Shown: positions 47,254 through 56,825 of the stretch, piece by piece
Numbering within the stretch: the stretch's first letter is position 1
How the letters are laid out: each line of letters starts with the position of its first letter
NCBI GenBank assembly: GCA_965369375.1
Contig: CBDUQN010000007.1
Coordinates: 1-64,000 of the forward strand
Length of the DNA stretch: 64,000 bases
DNA from: CBDUQN01 sp965369375
GTDB lineage: Bacteria; Krumholzibacteriota; Krumholzibacteriia; Krumholzibacteriales; Krumholzibacteriaceae
Reading direction: 5' to 3'
Translations under genes and position numbers: made by a program
Notes under the pieces: generated by a model
Told to the model about the DNA's origin: nothing
The model's input: the letters and a program-made list of their open reading frames with translations, nothing else
Databases searched by the model: none

Positions 47254-48186
47254 TTAAACCTTGGACGTTTCCTTTCTTTCCGCTTCATCCACCGGACGCT
47301 CCGGCTTCCTTCTCCAGCGATTGTGAAGCCAAACCCATTGTTGTGGATAGAGCCGTATCAGTTTCTCGATCGCATTCGAGCACGATCTCGTGAGCTCGTC
47401 TATTCTCTCCTGCGACGGTAGATCCGCCGCTGGTTTGTCGAGCTCGGACAGCATCGTTATCCGGTGCTTCCCGTTCGGCTGCATATGTATCGCCATCGGC
47501 ACGATGGCCGCTCCGCTTTTCAGCGCAAACGCGGCCGCCCCCCTCGGCGTGTAAGCGGGAACCCCGAAGAAGGGGACAAACACACCGTCGACGTCTATGT
47601 CCTGATCGGTCAGCATCCCCAGTATTTCGCCTCTCTTGAGGACCTTGTACGCGCTCACGGCGCTCGTTCCGCGCGGGATCGACTCGACGCCGTGCCGCCG
47701 TCTCATCTTCACGAGGATGTCATTGATTTTTCTGTTAGTTACGTCTCTCGCGATAACACTCACCTTATACCCCTTCTCGGAACAGTGGCTGGCCATGAGC
47801 TCCCAGCATCCGATATGACCCGTCAATGCAATAACCCCCGAACCTCGTTCGTACGGAGTCCGAAGATTTTCCTCTCCTTCGATCGTGCACAGTTCGAGCA
47901 CTTTTTCTTTCGGAAGGTATATGAGTCTCAGCGCATCGAACGCATTGCGGCCGAGGGCGCTGAACGAGCCTCTCGCCATCGCTCTCACGATCAACGGATC
48001 GCTCCCCGGAAATGCGAGCGCGAGGTTTCCGAGAGCCATTTCGCGATCCTTCCTGTAGAGACGAAACGTGAGGGAACCGAGAGCCGCGAACAGAGATAAA
48101 CCGATACGCCTCGGCGTAATTCTCGTCAAAAGAATGAGCAGTTTTACCAGGAGAAGGACAAGTCCTCTTCGAATATTCTTCTTCAC
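47254..48186 (-). CDS. lauroyl/myristoyl-type lipid A acyltransferase
   Basis: 310-residue LpxL/HtrB-family enzyme that adds secondary acyl chains to lipid A, anchored in the inner membrane by an N-terminal hydrophobic segment. The catalytic H-x4-E motif is HIGCWE, near residue 125. ILGMLTDQDID and VPFFGVPAYTPRG are the other conserved blocks. GTG start. It is the first gene of the leftward run that continues with lptC, lptB and rpoN, so LPS synthesis and export are grouped. Confidence 0.88.
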   Translation of the reverse strand: MKKNIRRGLVLLLVKLLILLTRITPRRIGLSLFAALGSLTFRLYRKDREMALGNLALAFPGSDPLIVRAMARGSFSALGRNAFDALRLIYLPKEKVLELCTIEGEENLRTPYERGSGVIALTGHIGCWELMASHCSEKGYKVSVIARDVTNRKINDILVKMRRRHGVESIPRGTSAVSAYKVLKRGEILGMLTDQDIDVDGVFVPFFGVPAYTPRGAAAFALKSGAAIVPMAIHMQPNGKHRITMLSELDKPAADLPSQERIDELTRSCSNAIEKLIRLYPQQWVWLHNRWRRKPERPVDEAERKETSKV

Positions 48187-48562
48187 CCTGCACCCGACCC
48201 GGGGGGATCACAGCCACGCATACCGATCCATCATTCTCCGGCACGGCAGCTGTTGGATTGTATAACTTCTTTAATGACAAGGAATACCCTTGCTATTGAA
48301 TCACCTATACCACAACAAAAGTCTTATGTCAAGCAAATGTTATGCCAAATAATTCTTTTAATTCGACCGGCAGCAATTAGCGTCTAGCCCATTATCAGTT
48401 AAGTAGTTATCAGGATCCTGGCTAAACGTGAGCATCTTTTCAAGCCGGCGCGCCGAGAAATAGGGGAGAATATTTACAATGATGGTATAATTATCGTTTC
48501 TAAGCGTTTGTGCGAGATGCTGAAACGAGGGCCGCTATTTTTGATCCAAGCGCCATGCCGAA
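48187..48562. other. divergent region before the glycyl-radical genes
   Basis: 376 bases without a credible gene, AT-rich near 48290-48370. It holds an extended -10 element at 48483-48491 and a weak -24/-12-like sequence at 48419-48434 (TGGC, then GCA, with GG-N10-GC spacing). Confidence 0.5.
48483..48491 (+). promoter_or_regulatory. extended -10 promoter element TGGTATAAT
   Basis: TG-N-TATAAT with a perfect consensus -10, about 72 bases upstream of the activase start. There is no good -35, which extended -10 promoters tolerate. Confidence 0.5.
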
Positions 48563-49360
48563 ATGAAAGCCACTATCTTCGACATAAAGCGATTCGCGAT
48601 ACACGACGGTCCGGGGATCAGGACAACCGTCTTCTTCAAGGGCTGCCCCCTCGAGTGCTGGTGGTGCCACAATCCCGAGGGTCAGAAGCCGGAACCGGAG
48701 ATTATGCTCAGACCATGCTACGCTCAGCATGCGGTTGCATCGAATAAACAAGAAATTATTGGCAGGGAAGTGAGCATCGACGACATGATTCGTGAAATAG
48801 AAAAAGAGAGGATTTTTTACGATGAGTCAGGGGGAGGCGTGACCCTGTCGGGGGGCGAGCCACTCATGCAACAGGAATTCGCAAGCTCCCTGCTCGGCAT
48901 GTGCAGGGAGCGGGGGATTCATACCGCCATCGATACCTGCGGATATGCGCCGCCGGGGATTTTCAGCGCGATCCGGGACATGACCGACCTCTTTCTCTAT
49001 GATCTGAAGATCATCAACGACGAAAAGCACAGAAAATACACCGGGGTGCCGAATCAACTCATTATAGATAATTTGAAAGGGCTGTCCGAGTCTGGACGGA
49101 GCACGTATATTAGATTCACCGTCATCCCGGGAGTGACGGATACGAATAAAAATATCAGCGATGTAATCGAGCTCATTTCGACATTACATAATATCGAAGA
49201 AATCGATCTCCTACCGTTCTATAATTACGCGGGAGAAAAGTACAAACGGCTGGGCCGTGAAAATAGAATGGCTGATGTGAAACCGCCGTCCGCCATGCGA
49301 CTCGACGAGATCAAGAAGCAATTCGAAAAACACGGATTTGCAGTGAGAATCGGGGGGTAA
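48563..49360 (+). CDS. glycyl-radical enzyme activating enzyme (radical SAM)
   Basis: 265-residue radical SAM protein that abstracts hydrogen from the glycine of its partner enzyme. The cluster motif is GCPLECWWCHNPEG (C-x3-C-x2-C), followed by the SAM-binding GGVTLSGGEP and DLKIIND. It lacks the eight-Cys ferredoxin-like insert found in many activases: the corresponding region has just one Cys, so it carries a single [4Fe-4S] cluster, as pyruvate formate-lyase activase does. There is no clear Shine-Dalgarno. The target enzyme gene follows by 63 bases in the same direction. Confidence 0.92.
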   Translation: MKATIFDIKRFAIHDGPGIRTTVFFKGCPLECWWCHNPEGQKPEPEIMLRPCYAQHAVASNKQEIIGREVSIDDMIREIEKERIFYDESGGGVTLSGGEPLMQQEFASSLLGMCRERGIHTAIDTCGYAPPGIFSAIRDMTDLFLYDLKIINDEKHRKYTGVPNQLIIDNLKGLSESGRSTYIRFTVIPGVTDTNKNISDVIELISTLHNIEEIDLLPFYNYAGEKYKRLGRENRMADVKPPSAMRLDEIKKQFEKHGFAVRIGG

Positions 49361-49423
49361 GCCGATACGGGTTGGACGCCGGACAAAATGGGCCGGATGC
49401 AGTATGTTGATCGGGGGTTGGCA

Positions 49424-51787
49424 ATGAACGAGAGGATACAGAGGCTTCGGGAAGAGAGCTTGAATGCGAAACCTTCTATTTCGCCCGAGCGCGCCGTGCT
49501 GCTCACCGAGTTTTACAAGAGTGCCGCCGCGGCGAGGGCTTCCGTGCCGCTCGCGCGCGCACGTGCCCTGAAGTACATCATGGCACGAAAGAAGCTGTGC
49601 CTGAACCGGGGTGAGCTCATCGTCGGAGAACGCGGTCCCGCCCCGAAGGTGACCCCCACCTACCCCGAGATCTGCACACATTCGCTCAAGGATCTCGAGA
49701 TACTCGATTCGAGAGAAAAGGTATCCTTTTCGGTTGATGAAGAAACAAAACGTATCTATCAGGATGAAATCATGCCGTTCTGGGGCGGGCGCTCCATGAG
49801 AGACCGGATCTTTCATTCCATGAGCAGGGAATGGAAGGCAGCCTACGAAGCGGGAGTTTTCACCGAGTTTCAGGAACAGCGGGCCCCCGGCCACACCGTG
49901 AACGGGGATAAAATTTATCACAAGGGTTTTCTCGATCTTAAAAAAGAGATCCGCGAAAGTATAAGAAAGCTCGATTACTTTAATGATCCGCATGCACTCG
50001 ACAAGCGCGAAGAGCTCGAGGCGATGGCCGTGGCGACGGACGCCCTGATACACTATGCGAAGCGGTACGCGAAGCTCCTGAAACGGGAAGCGGAGAGAGA
50101 AGATGACGGCGCGCGGAGAACCGAGCTAGAAACGATGGCCGGTATCTGCGAGCGGGTCCCCGCTCGCTGCCCTCGAACCTTCTGGGAAGCCCTCCAGTAC
50201 TACTGGTTCGTTCATGTCGGCGTGATCACCGAATTCAACACGTGGGACTCTTTCAATCCCGGCCGCATCGATCAGCACCTCTATCCGTTCTACAGAAGAG
50301 AGATCGATGCTGGAAGCCTGACGAGAGACCGGGCGAGGGAATTGCTGCAATCATTCTGGATCAAATTCAACAACCAGCCCGCGCCTCCGAAGGTCGGCGT
50401 GACGGCCCTCGAGAGCAATACATACACAGATTTTTGTCTGATAAATCTCGGCGGGCTAACCGTTGACGGCGCCGATGCCGTCAACGAACTCTCATATCTC
50501 ATTCTCGATGTCATCGAGGAAATGAGAATCCTGCAGCCGAGCTCGATGGTGCAGATCAGCAAAATGAATCCCGACCGTTTCATAGACCGCGCCCTCGAGA
50601 TCATCAGAACCGGTTTCGGACAGCCCTCGGTATTCAATACCGACGCCATCATTCAGGAGCTCGTGAGACAGGGCAAAACGATCGAAGATGCGCGCCTCGG
50701 AGGCGCGAGCGGGTGTGTCGAATCGGGCGCATTCGGCCGTGAAGCCTACTTCCTCTCCGGCTACTTCAACCTGCCGAAGATACTCGAGGTCACCTTGAAC
50801 AACGGCGCGGATCCGGAAACGGGCAAGCGGATTGGTCCCAAGACGGGCAAGGCGGAGAGCTTCGAACGGTTCGAAGACCTGCTCGCCGCATTCGAAAAAC
50901 AGGTGGCCTATTTCGTCGATGTCAAGATCAGGGGAAACAACATCATAGAACGCCTCTACGCCAGACACATGCCGGCGCCCTTCTTGTCGCTATTCATCGA
51001 CGACTGCATCAAAACAGGGAAGGATTACCACGACGGAGGAGCGAGGTACAACACGTCTTACATTCAGGGAGTGGGACTCGGAAGCGTGACCGATTCATTC
51101 GCGTCGATCCGATACAACGTCTATGATGAAAAACACGTGACGATGAAAAAACTGCTCGCGGTATTGAAAGCGGACTTCGAAAGGCACGAATCGATCCGCG
51201 AACGATTTCTCGACGATACGCCGAAGTACGGAAACGACGAAGACTACGCCGATGCTATAGCGCGGGACGTGTTCGAGATTTACTACGGCGCGGTAAACGG
51301 AAGACCCAACACTAGGGGCGGGCACCACCGGATCAACCTGCTGCCCACAACAGTTCATGTCTACTTCGGCAGCGTTATCGGAGCGCTTCCCGACGGCCGC
51401 AAAGCGCACGAACCGCTCTCGGAAGGCATCTCCCCCGTGCAGGGGGCCGACCGTAAGGGGCCGACGGCGGTGATCAAGTCGGCTTCGAAGATCGATCACA
51501 TCCGAACCGGAGGAACGCTGCTCAATCAGAAGTTCACGCCCGACATCCTCAGCGACAAGACGGGATTGACAAAGCTCCGCCACCTCATTCGCGCCTACTT
51601 CAAGATGGACGGCCATCACATACAGTTCAATGTCGTCGACGCCGAAACGTTGCGGAAGGCGCAGCGGAATCCGGAGAAATATCGTGACCTCATAGTGCGG
51701 GTCGCCGGCTACAGCGATTACTTCGTCGATCTGGGAATCGATCTCCAGAATGAGATCATCAGGAGAACGGAGCACGGAGCGGTATAA
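49424..51787 (+). CDS. hypD: glycyl-radical enzyme, probable trans-4-hydroxy-L-proline dehydratase
   Basis: 787-residue glycyl-radical enzyme. The radical site is VRVAGYSDYF (Gly762) and the thiyl Cys is GASGCVESG (Cys431, Glu433). Residues I remember from the published C. difficile HypD structure (H160, D278, S334, D339, F340, C434, E436, Y450, T645, G765) fall, with a constant offset of three, on H157, D275, S331, D336, F337, C431, E433, Y447, T642 and G762 here. All ten match. That makes dehydration of hydroxyproline to pyrroline-5-carboxylate the best call, though the residue list is from memory. ATG 49424 is preferred to 49388. The pair lies opposite in strand to all neighbours, and no proC is nearby. 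Confidence 0.82.
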   Translation: MNERIQRLREESLNAKPSISPERAVLLTEFYKSAAAARASVPLARARALKYIMARKKLCLNRGELIVGERGPAPKVTPTYPEICTHSLKDLEILDSREKVSFSVDEETKRIYQDEIMPFWGGRSMRDRIFHSMSREWKAAYEAGVFTEFQEQRAPGHTVNGDKIYHKGFLDLKKEIRESIRKLDYFNDPHALDKREELEAMAVATDALIHYAKRYAKLLKREAEREDDGARRTELETMAGICERVPARCPRTFWEALQYYWFVHVGVITEFNTWDSFNPGRIDQHLYPFYRREIDAGSLTRDRARELLQSFWIKFNNQPAPPKVGVTALESNTYTDFCLINLGGLTVDGADAVNELSYLILDVIEEMRILQPSSMVQISKMNPDRFIDRALEIIRTGFGQPSVFNTDAIIQELVRQGKTIEDARLGGASGCVESGAFGREAYFLSGYFNLPKILEVTLNNGADPETGKRIGPKTGKAESFERFEDLLAAFEKQVAYFVDVKIRGNNIIERLYARHMPAPFLSLFIDDCIKTGKDYHDGGARYNTSYIQGVGLGSVTDSFASIRYNVYDEKHVTMKKLLAVLKADFERHESIRERFLDDTPKYGNDEDYADAIARDVFEIYYGAVNGRPNTRGGHHRINLLPTTVHVYFGSVIGALPDGRKAHEPLSEGISPVQGADRKGPTAVIKSASKIDHIRTGGTLLNQKFTPDILSDKTGLTKLRHLIRAYFKMDGHHIQFNVVDAETLRKAQRNPEKYRDLIVRVAGYSDYFVDLGIDLQNEIIRRTEHGAV

Positions 51788-51844
51788 AGAGATGATCAGA
51801 AGAATTTTGCACAGGGCGGGAGAGCGGGTCAGGCGGGAGACTTC

Positions 51845-52915
51845 CTACTTCAATCCCTCACGGACAATATCATGGATATGAATGACGCCTACCGGCCGCC
51901 CGTTCGAATCGAGGACGAAGAGCTGGGTAATCGCCCCCTTGGGATTCATCTCCATCTGCTCGAGGGCATCTGTCGCGAGAACGTCAGATCTCGTCGTGCA
52001 CGGGGAGCTCGTCATCACCTCTGAAACCTTCAGCTCGAGAGCCTGGGGATTATTGAGCAGTATCCGCTTCAGGTCGCCGTCTGTGACGATCCCGACGAGC
52101 CGTCCCTGGTCATCGGTTATTCCCGTGCATCCCAGCCGCTTGTTGACGATCTCGAAAAGGGCTTCCCGCAGCGTCGTCTGCGTCGAGACAACCGGCACGG
52201 CTGCACCATCGTGCATGAGCTCGCCGACGGTAAGCAGCAATTTCTTGCCGAGGAGACCGCTCGGATGAAGCTTCGCGAAATCCTCCTTGCCGAAATTCCT
52301 GCTGCGAAGCGCCGCAACGGCGAGCGCGTCTCCGAGCACCATTGCCGCCGTGGTGCTCGTCGTCGGGACGACATCCATCGGGCATGCCTCTTTCCCCGCG
52401 TTCGTATGCAGGACAATATCGCTCTCCGCCGCGAGCGGCGAATCCCGACTCACAGTAATCGAGATCATCTTTACCTTCATCGCTTTCAGGTGGGGCAGAA
52501 GCTTCGATATCTCCTCGCTGCTCCCGCTCTTGCTCACCGCGAGAAAGATATCCTTCCCCGTGACCATCCCCATATCACCATGACCGGCTTCGACGGGATG
52601 AAGGTATACGGAGGGTGTTCCCGTGCTGCTGAGCGTGGCGGCGATCTTCCTCGCCACGATCCCGGATTTTCCGATGCCGCAGACGATGACCTTTCCCCGG
52701 CAGCCGAGCAGTAACTTCACGGCCCGCTCGAACTCCTTGCCGATCCCCCTCTCGAGCAATTTCAGTCCCTCTATCTCCGTCGAAACGACCTCCCGGCCGA
52801 GCTCGGCCATGTCGCGCTTCGGGGATGTCTTTGAGGCGTTTTTCGATTTACCCTTGTTTTTACTCTCAATAGTCATAACAACGCTCGCAGTGTCCTTGCG
52901 TTTCTTTCCGGCCAT
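51845..52915 (-). CDS. kdsD: arabinose-5-phosphate isomerase (KpsF/GutQ family)
   Basis: First step of Kdo synthesis: ribulose-5-P to arabinose-5-P. 356 residues. The SIS domain (about 55-195) has CGIGKSGIVARKIAATLSST and HPVEAGHGDMG. Two CBS domains follow, with GLLGKKLLLTVGELMH at the junction. The N-terminus has an unusual 35-residue Lys-rich extension. The Shine-Dalgarno AAAGGTGAT precedes the first ATG, so the extension is probably translated. It is the last gene of kdsB-pyrG-kdsA-kdsD and converges on the hypD gene. Confidence 0.93.
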   Translation of the reverse strand: MAGKKRKDTASVVMTIESKNKGKSKNASKTSPKRDMAELGREVVSTEIEGLKLLERGIGKEFERAVKLLLGCRGKVIVCGIGKSGIVARKIAATLSSTGTPSVYLHPVEAGHGDMGMVTGKDIFLAVSKSGSSEEISKLLPHLKAMKVKMISITVSRDSPLAAESDIVLHTNAGKEACPMDVVPTTSTTAAMVLGDALAVAALRSRNFGKEDFAKLHPSGLLGKKLLLTVGELMHDGAAVPVVSTQTTLREALFEIVNKRLGCTGITDDQGRLVGIVTDGDLKRILLNNPQALELKVSEVMTSSPCTTRSDVLATDALEQMEMNPKGAITQLFVLDSNGRPVGVIHIHDIVREGLK

Positions 52916-52933
52916 TATATCACCTTTACGCGT

Positions 52934-53758
52934 TCACGCGAAGCTCTTGACAAGCCGGTATATCCCGGCCGTCTCCGCAAGAAGGGCCGGCAGTTCCTCG
53001 AACGGCATCATGGCTTCCGCGTCGCAACCGCACGAGAGGGGCTCGAAGTGCGTCTCGACAAAGAACCCGTCACATCCCGCCGCCGCAGCAGATCGCGCCA
53101 GCAGCCTGACGAATCCGGGTCTGCCGCCGCTCTTGTTCCCGAGCCCGCCGGGGAGCTGAAGTGAATGGGTCGCATCGAAGATGAGCGGCACCCCGAAGGA
53201 CCTCATCCGCGGAAAGCTCGTGAAGTCCACCACGAGATTGTTGTAGCCGAAAAACGTGCCCCGTTCGGTCACCATAACTCCGGCGGCTCCGTTGCGCTCG
53301 GCCTTCTCGACGGCGAGGCCCATCTCCTCGGGTGAGAGAAACTGCCCCTTCTTGAGATTGATCACCCTGCCGGTGCGCGCCGCGGCGACGATCAAGCTCG
53401 TCTGTCTGCAGAGAAACGCCGGAATCTGCAGGCAGTCACATACCTGCGCCGCGCGAGAGACGTCGCCGGCGCCGTGGATGTCGGTCAACAGTGGAACACC
53501 CGCCCTTTCGCCGATGCGCGCAAGCATCTCGAGTCCCTTATCGATTCCCGGACCGGCATACGAATCGATCGACGAACGATTGTCCTTTAAATAGCTCGAT
53601 TTGAATATGTAATAAAATCCTGCATGCGCGGCCGCTTCGGCGCATCTTTTCGCGAGCTCGAGAGCCGTTTCCTCGTCCTCGAGAACGCATGGACCGGCGA
53701 TGAGCAGAGGAGTTTTATTCAAGTCAATAGTATTTTTTCTGATAATCAGATTTTTCAT
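52934..53758 (-). CDS. kdsA: 3-deoxy-8-phosphooctulonate synthase
   Basis: Condenses arabinose-5-P with PEP to Kdo-8-P. 274 residues from ATG 53758, with GGGG eight bases upstream; a GTG at 53782 would extend it by eight residues into pyrG. Signatures are LLIAGPCVLEDEETA, FKSSYLKDNRSS, LTDIHGAGDVSRAAQVCDCL and VIFDATHSLQLPGG (here IFDATHSLQLPGG). An N-x-S/C pattern decides metal dependence in this family; I did not resolve which class this is. It follows pyrG within 14 bases. Confidence 0.94.
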   Translation of the reverse strand: MKNLIIRKNTIDLNKTPLLIAGPCVLEDEETALELAKRCAEAAAHAGFYYIFKSSYLKDNRSSIDSYAGPGIDKGLEMLARIGERAGVPLLTDIHGAGDVSRAAQVCDCLQIPAFLCRQTSLIVAAARTGRVINLKKGQFLSPEEMGLAVEKAERNGAAGVMVTERGTFFGYNNLVVDFTSFPRMRSFGVPLIFDATHSLQLPGGLGNKSGGRPGFVRLLARSAAAAGCDGFFVETHFEPLSCGCDAEAMMPFEELPALLAETAGIYRLVKSFA

Positions 53759-53771
53759 CGCCGAATCCCCA

Positions 53772-55430
53772 TTATCCGTCACTCTGTACCGCGGTGGAGG
53801 CGTTCTGCTCCTCGTCGCGCGCCCGTTTACGAATCAGGGCCGCGGCAACCAATCCCTTGAAAAGCGGGTGGGCTCTCTGGGGACGCGATTTGAATTCGGG
53901 GTGGAACTGTGAGGCGATAAAGAATGGGTGCGACGGGATCTCCACGATCTCGACGAGATTTCCGTCCGGGGAGAGCCCGGAGATCGCAAGACCGTTCTCC
54001 TCGAGCGTATCCCGATACTCGTTGTTGACCTCCCAGCGATGGCGGTGCCGCTCCGCTATCTCCAGAGAATCGTAAAGCCGGTGGGCGAGCGAGCCATCCT
54101 TGATAGTGCAGGGGTAGGAACCGAGTCTCATCGTCCCTCCCATCTTGGAACGGCTCCGCTGGGCAAGCATGAGATCGATGACGGGGTGGGAAACATCCTT
54201 CTCGAATTCGGAACTGCCCGCTTCGAGGCCGCAGACGCTTCGCGCGAACTCGATAACGGCACACTGTAGACCGAGACAGATCCCGAAGAAGGGAATGCTG
54301 TTCTCCCGGGCGTAGCGGACCGTCTTGATCTTTCCCTCGATCCCCCTGTCACCGAATCCGCCGGGCACGAGAACCCCGTCCACATCCTTGAGGTAGGGCT
54401 CGGCTCCCTTCTCTTCGACCTTTTCCGTGTCGACATACCGGACGTTTACTTTCACATTGTTCGCCACGCCCGCATGAGTGAAGGATTCCATGATGCTTTT
54501 ATATGCATCGAAGAGATGAACGTACTTTCCACATATTGCAATATCGACGCTCTCCGTCATCGAATATATCTTGTGAACCATTTTCTCCCACTCGGCGAGG
54601 TCCGGGGGAAGAGAGGCGATGCCGAGCTTCTCGACGATGATATCGTCGAGCCCCTCTTTTCGCAACTCGAGGGGTACCTGGTATATCGAATCTACGTCCA
54701 GCGCCGCGATGACCGCGCGTTGTTCGACATTGCAGAAGAGGGCTATCTTGCTCCGAATCTCTTTGTTGAGCTGCTGTTCGGTCCGGCAGAGGAGGATATC
54801 GGGCTGGATCCCGATCTCGCGCAGGCCCTTCACACTGTGCTGGGTCGGCTTCGTCTTGAGCTCGCGCGCCACACGTATGATGGGAACGAGCGTGAGATGA
54901 ATAAAGAGGCTGTTTTCCCTCCCGACATCGAGGCGAATCTGTCGCACCGCCTCGAGGAACGGAAGTCCCTCGATATCACCCGTTGTTCCACCGATCTCTG
55001 TTATGACGACATCAACGTCGTTGCCGTTCTCCGCTGCGAAGCGGATCCGGCTCTTTATCTCATCGGTGATATGCGGCACGACCTGGACGGTGCGTCCGAG
55101 GTACCCTCCCTCCCGCTCGCGGTTTATCACCGCCTCGTATATCTGGCCGGTGGTCACGTTCGAGCGCTGGCCGAGGTTGCGGTCTATGAAGCGCTCGTAG
55201 TGTCCGAGGTCGAGATCAGTCTCGGCGCCGTCGTCGGTGACGAAAACCTCACCGTGCTGAAAGGGACTCATCGTTCCGGGATCGACATTGAGGTAGGGAT
55301 CGAATTTCTGAAGGACTACATTGAGACCGCGTTGCTTGAGAAGAAGGCCGATCGATGAAGAGGCGATACCTTTGCCCAGAGATGAAACCACACCACCCGT
55401 TATAAAAATGTATTTGGTCTTCTCGCTCAA
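53772..55430 (-). CDS. pyrG: CTP synthase
   Basis: Glutamine-dependent amination of UTP to CTP. 552 residues. The amidoligase domain starts [20 protein letters not shown], and the glutaminase domain has the nucleophile Cys in FGICLGLQ and the catalytic HPEF near the end. No ATG fits: TTG 55430 gives SEKTKYIF, the normal start, with AAGG five bases upstream, whereas TTG 55475 adds 15 unrelated residues. The CTP it makes is the co-substrate of KdsB, encoded just upstream. Confidence 0.95.
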   Translation of the reverse strand: MSEKTKYIFITGGVVSSLGKGIASSSIGLLLKQRGLNVVLQKFDPYLNVDPGTMSPFQHGEVFVTDDGAETDLDLGHYERFIDRNLGQRSNVTTGQIYEAVINREREGGYLGRTVQVVPHITDEIKSRIRFAAENGNDVDVVITEIGGTTGDIEGLPFLEAVRQIRLDVGRENSLFIHLTLVPIIRVARELKTKPTQHSVKGLREIGIQPDILLCRTEQQLNKEIRSKIALFCNVEQRAVIAALDVDSIYQVPLELRKEGLDDIIVEKLGIASLPPDLAEWEKMVHKIYSMTESVDIAICGKYVHLFDAYKSIMESFTHAGVANNVKVNVRYVDTEKVEEKGAEPYLKDVDGVLVPGGFGDRGIEGKIKTVRYARENSIPFFGICLGLQCAVIEFARSVCGLEAGSSEFEKDVSHPVIDLMLAQRSRSKMGGTMRLGSYPCTIKDGSLAHRLYDSLEIAERHRHRWEVNNEYRDTLEENGLAISGLSPDGNLVEIVEIPSHPFFIASQFHPEFKSRPQRAHPLFKGLVAAALIRKRARDEEQNASTAVQSDG

Positions 55431-55487
55431 TCTTCCCTTTCGAAATCTTTGGGGGAGCCCCGAAGAGCGAATCAAACTCCCATCAAT

Positions 55488-56210
55488 CTACTTTCTTTGG
55501 ATTTTTTTTTCAACTCTTTTTATGTCGCCCGGAGTATCGACCCCTGCCGCGGCGGTCCGGCATGTTACAACGCGAATCATGTGGCCGTTTTCGAGGACTC
55601 TGAGCTGCTCGAGGGACTCACGTTTCTCGAGGGGGCCCCTGCGGAGTGAACCTAGCCCAAGCAGAAACGAGCGCCGGTAAGCATAAACACCGATATGTCT
55701 GAGAACGCTTCCTTCGCCGCCCGGGATGGGCGCGCGGGAAAAATAGAGGGCGTTACCGTCGAGATCTGTGACGACCTTCACCACATCCCGCCTGCCCGCT
55801 TCCGCCCGATCGGCGCACGGGGAGGCAAGCGTTCCCATGGGCACCGAAGGATTCGACTGCATCATCTCGATCAACCGCTCAACACCGCGTTTCGGCAAGA
55901 GCGGTTCGTCACCCTGAATATTCACGACGATACCGTGCCGGTGCCCGGCGGCCACTTCGCAAACGCGGGCGGTGCCGGTTCCGTGACGCTTCGAAGTCAT
56001 GAGAGCGGTTCCCCCGTCATTTACGACGACGTCGAATATTCTCCTGTCGTCGGTGGCCACAACCACCCCGTCCACGCCCCTGAGCTTTGCCGCCCGCCTG
56101 TATACATGCAGTATCATCGGGAGCCCGGCGATCAGGGCCAGCGGCTTTCCCGGAAATCTCGTCGAAGCGTAGCGAGCCGGGATAACAACGAGAACCTTCG
56201 AACGCGGCAA
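55488..56210 (-). CDS. kdsB: 3-deoxy-manno-octulosonate cytidylyltransferase
   Basis: Activates Kdo as CMP-Kdo for lipid A inner-core addition. 240 residues. VIPARYASTRFPGKPLALI at the N-terminus, VVATDDRRI, NIQGDEPLL and the C-terminal GVDTPGDIKRVE are family motifs. It heads the kdsB-pyrG-kdsA-kdsD set, so all Kdo supply steps except the KdsC phosphatase are clustered. Confidence 0.95.
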   Translation of the reverse strand: MPRSKVLVVIPARYASTRFPGKPLALIAGLPMILHVYRRAAKLRGVDGVVVATDDRRIFDVVVNDGGTALMTSKRHGTGTARVCEVAAGHRHGIVVNIQGDEPLLPKRGVERLIEMMQSNPSVPMGTLASPCADRAEAGRRDVVKVVTDLDGNALYFSRAPIPGGEGSVLRHIGVYAYRRSFLLGLGSLRRGPLEKRESLEQLRVLENGHMIRVVTCRTAAAGVDTPGDIKRVEKKIQRK

Positions 56211-56236
56211 CAGTCACCTCATTTCCGTACCCGAGT

Positions 56237-56788
56237 TCAACGTGCGTATTTCTTTTGTCCCTCTTTATATACGTTACCGCCGGCGCAGTCCTGCGCGACG
56301 ATGAGCGGGAAATCCTTCACCTCGAGCTTTCGAATCGCTTCGGCTCCGAGATCTTCATAGGCGATGACCTCGGCGCTTACGATGCTCTTTGAGATGAGCG
56401 CTGCGGCGCCGCCCGTTGCGGCGAAGTATACCGCTCCATGCTTCCTCATCGCCTCTACGACAGGCTCCGAACGCTCCCCCTTACCGATCATGCCCCTGAG
56501 CCCGTTCTCGATCAGCGCCGGCGAATAGGGATCCATCCGGTAGCTCGTCGTCGGGCCCGCCGAACCGATCGCCTTTCCCGGCGGCGTCGGCGCGGGTCCC
56601 ACGTAATAAATAATCTGGCCGTCGAGCGGCATCGGGAGATCCTTGCCGGCCTCAAGCAGATCGACGAGCCGTTTATGAGCGGCGTCCCGTGCCGTATATA
56701 TAACACCCGTCAACTTTACCGTATCACCGGATTTCAGTTCCTTGACCACATCTTCGCTGAGCGGGGTGGTTACACTGTGTTCTGCCAT
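56237..56788 (-). CDS. class I fumarase, beta subunit
   Basis: 183-residue beta (C-terminal) subunit of an iron-sulfur fumarate hydratase. TARDAAHKRLVDLL, IIYYVGPAPTPPGKAIGSAG and FAATGGAAALISKSI are the swivel-domain hallmarks. It pairs with the alpha subunit upstream, 37 bases apart. Two-subunit class I fumarases interconvert fumarate and malate; tartrate dehydratase is the close alternative. Confidence 0.9.
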   Translation of the reverse strand: MAEHSVTTPLSEDVVKELKSGDTVKLTGVIYTARDAAHKRLVDLLEAGKDLPMPLDGQIIYYVGPAPTPPGKAIGSAGPTTSYRMDPYSPALIENGLRGMIGKGERSEPVVEAMRKHGAVYFAATGGAAALISKSIVSAEVIAYEDLGAEAIRKLEVKDFPLIVAQDCAGGNVYKEGQKKYAR

Positions 56789-56825
56789 GTTTTACCTGCC
56801 TGAATAAATATTTATTAACGTCAAA

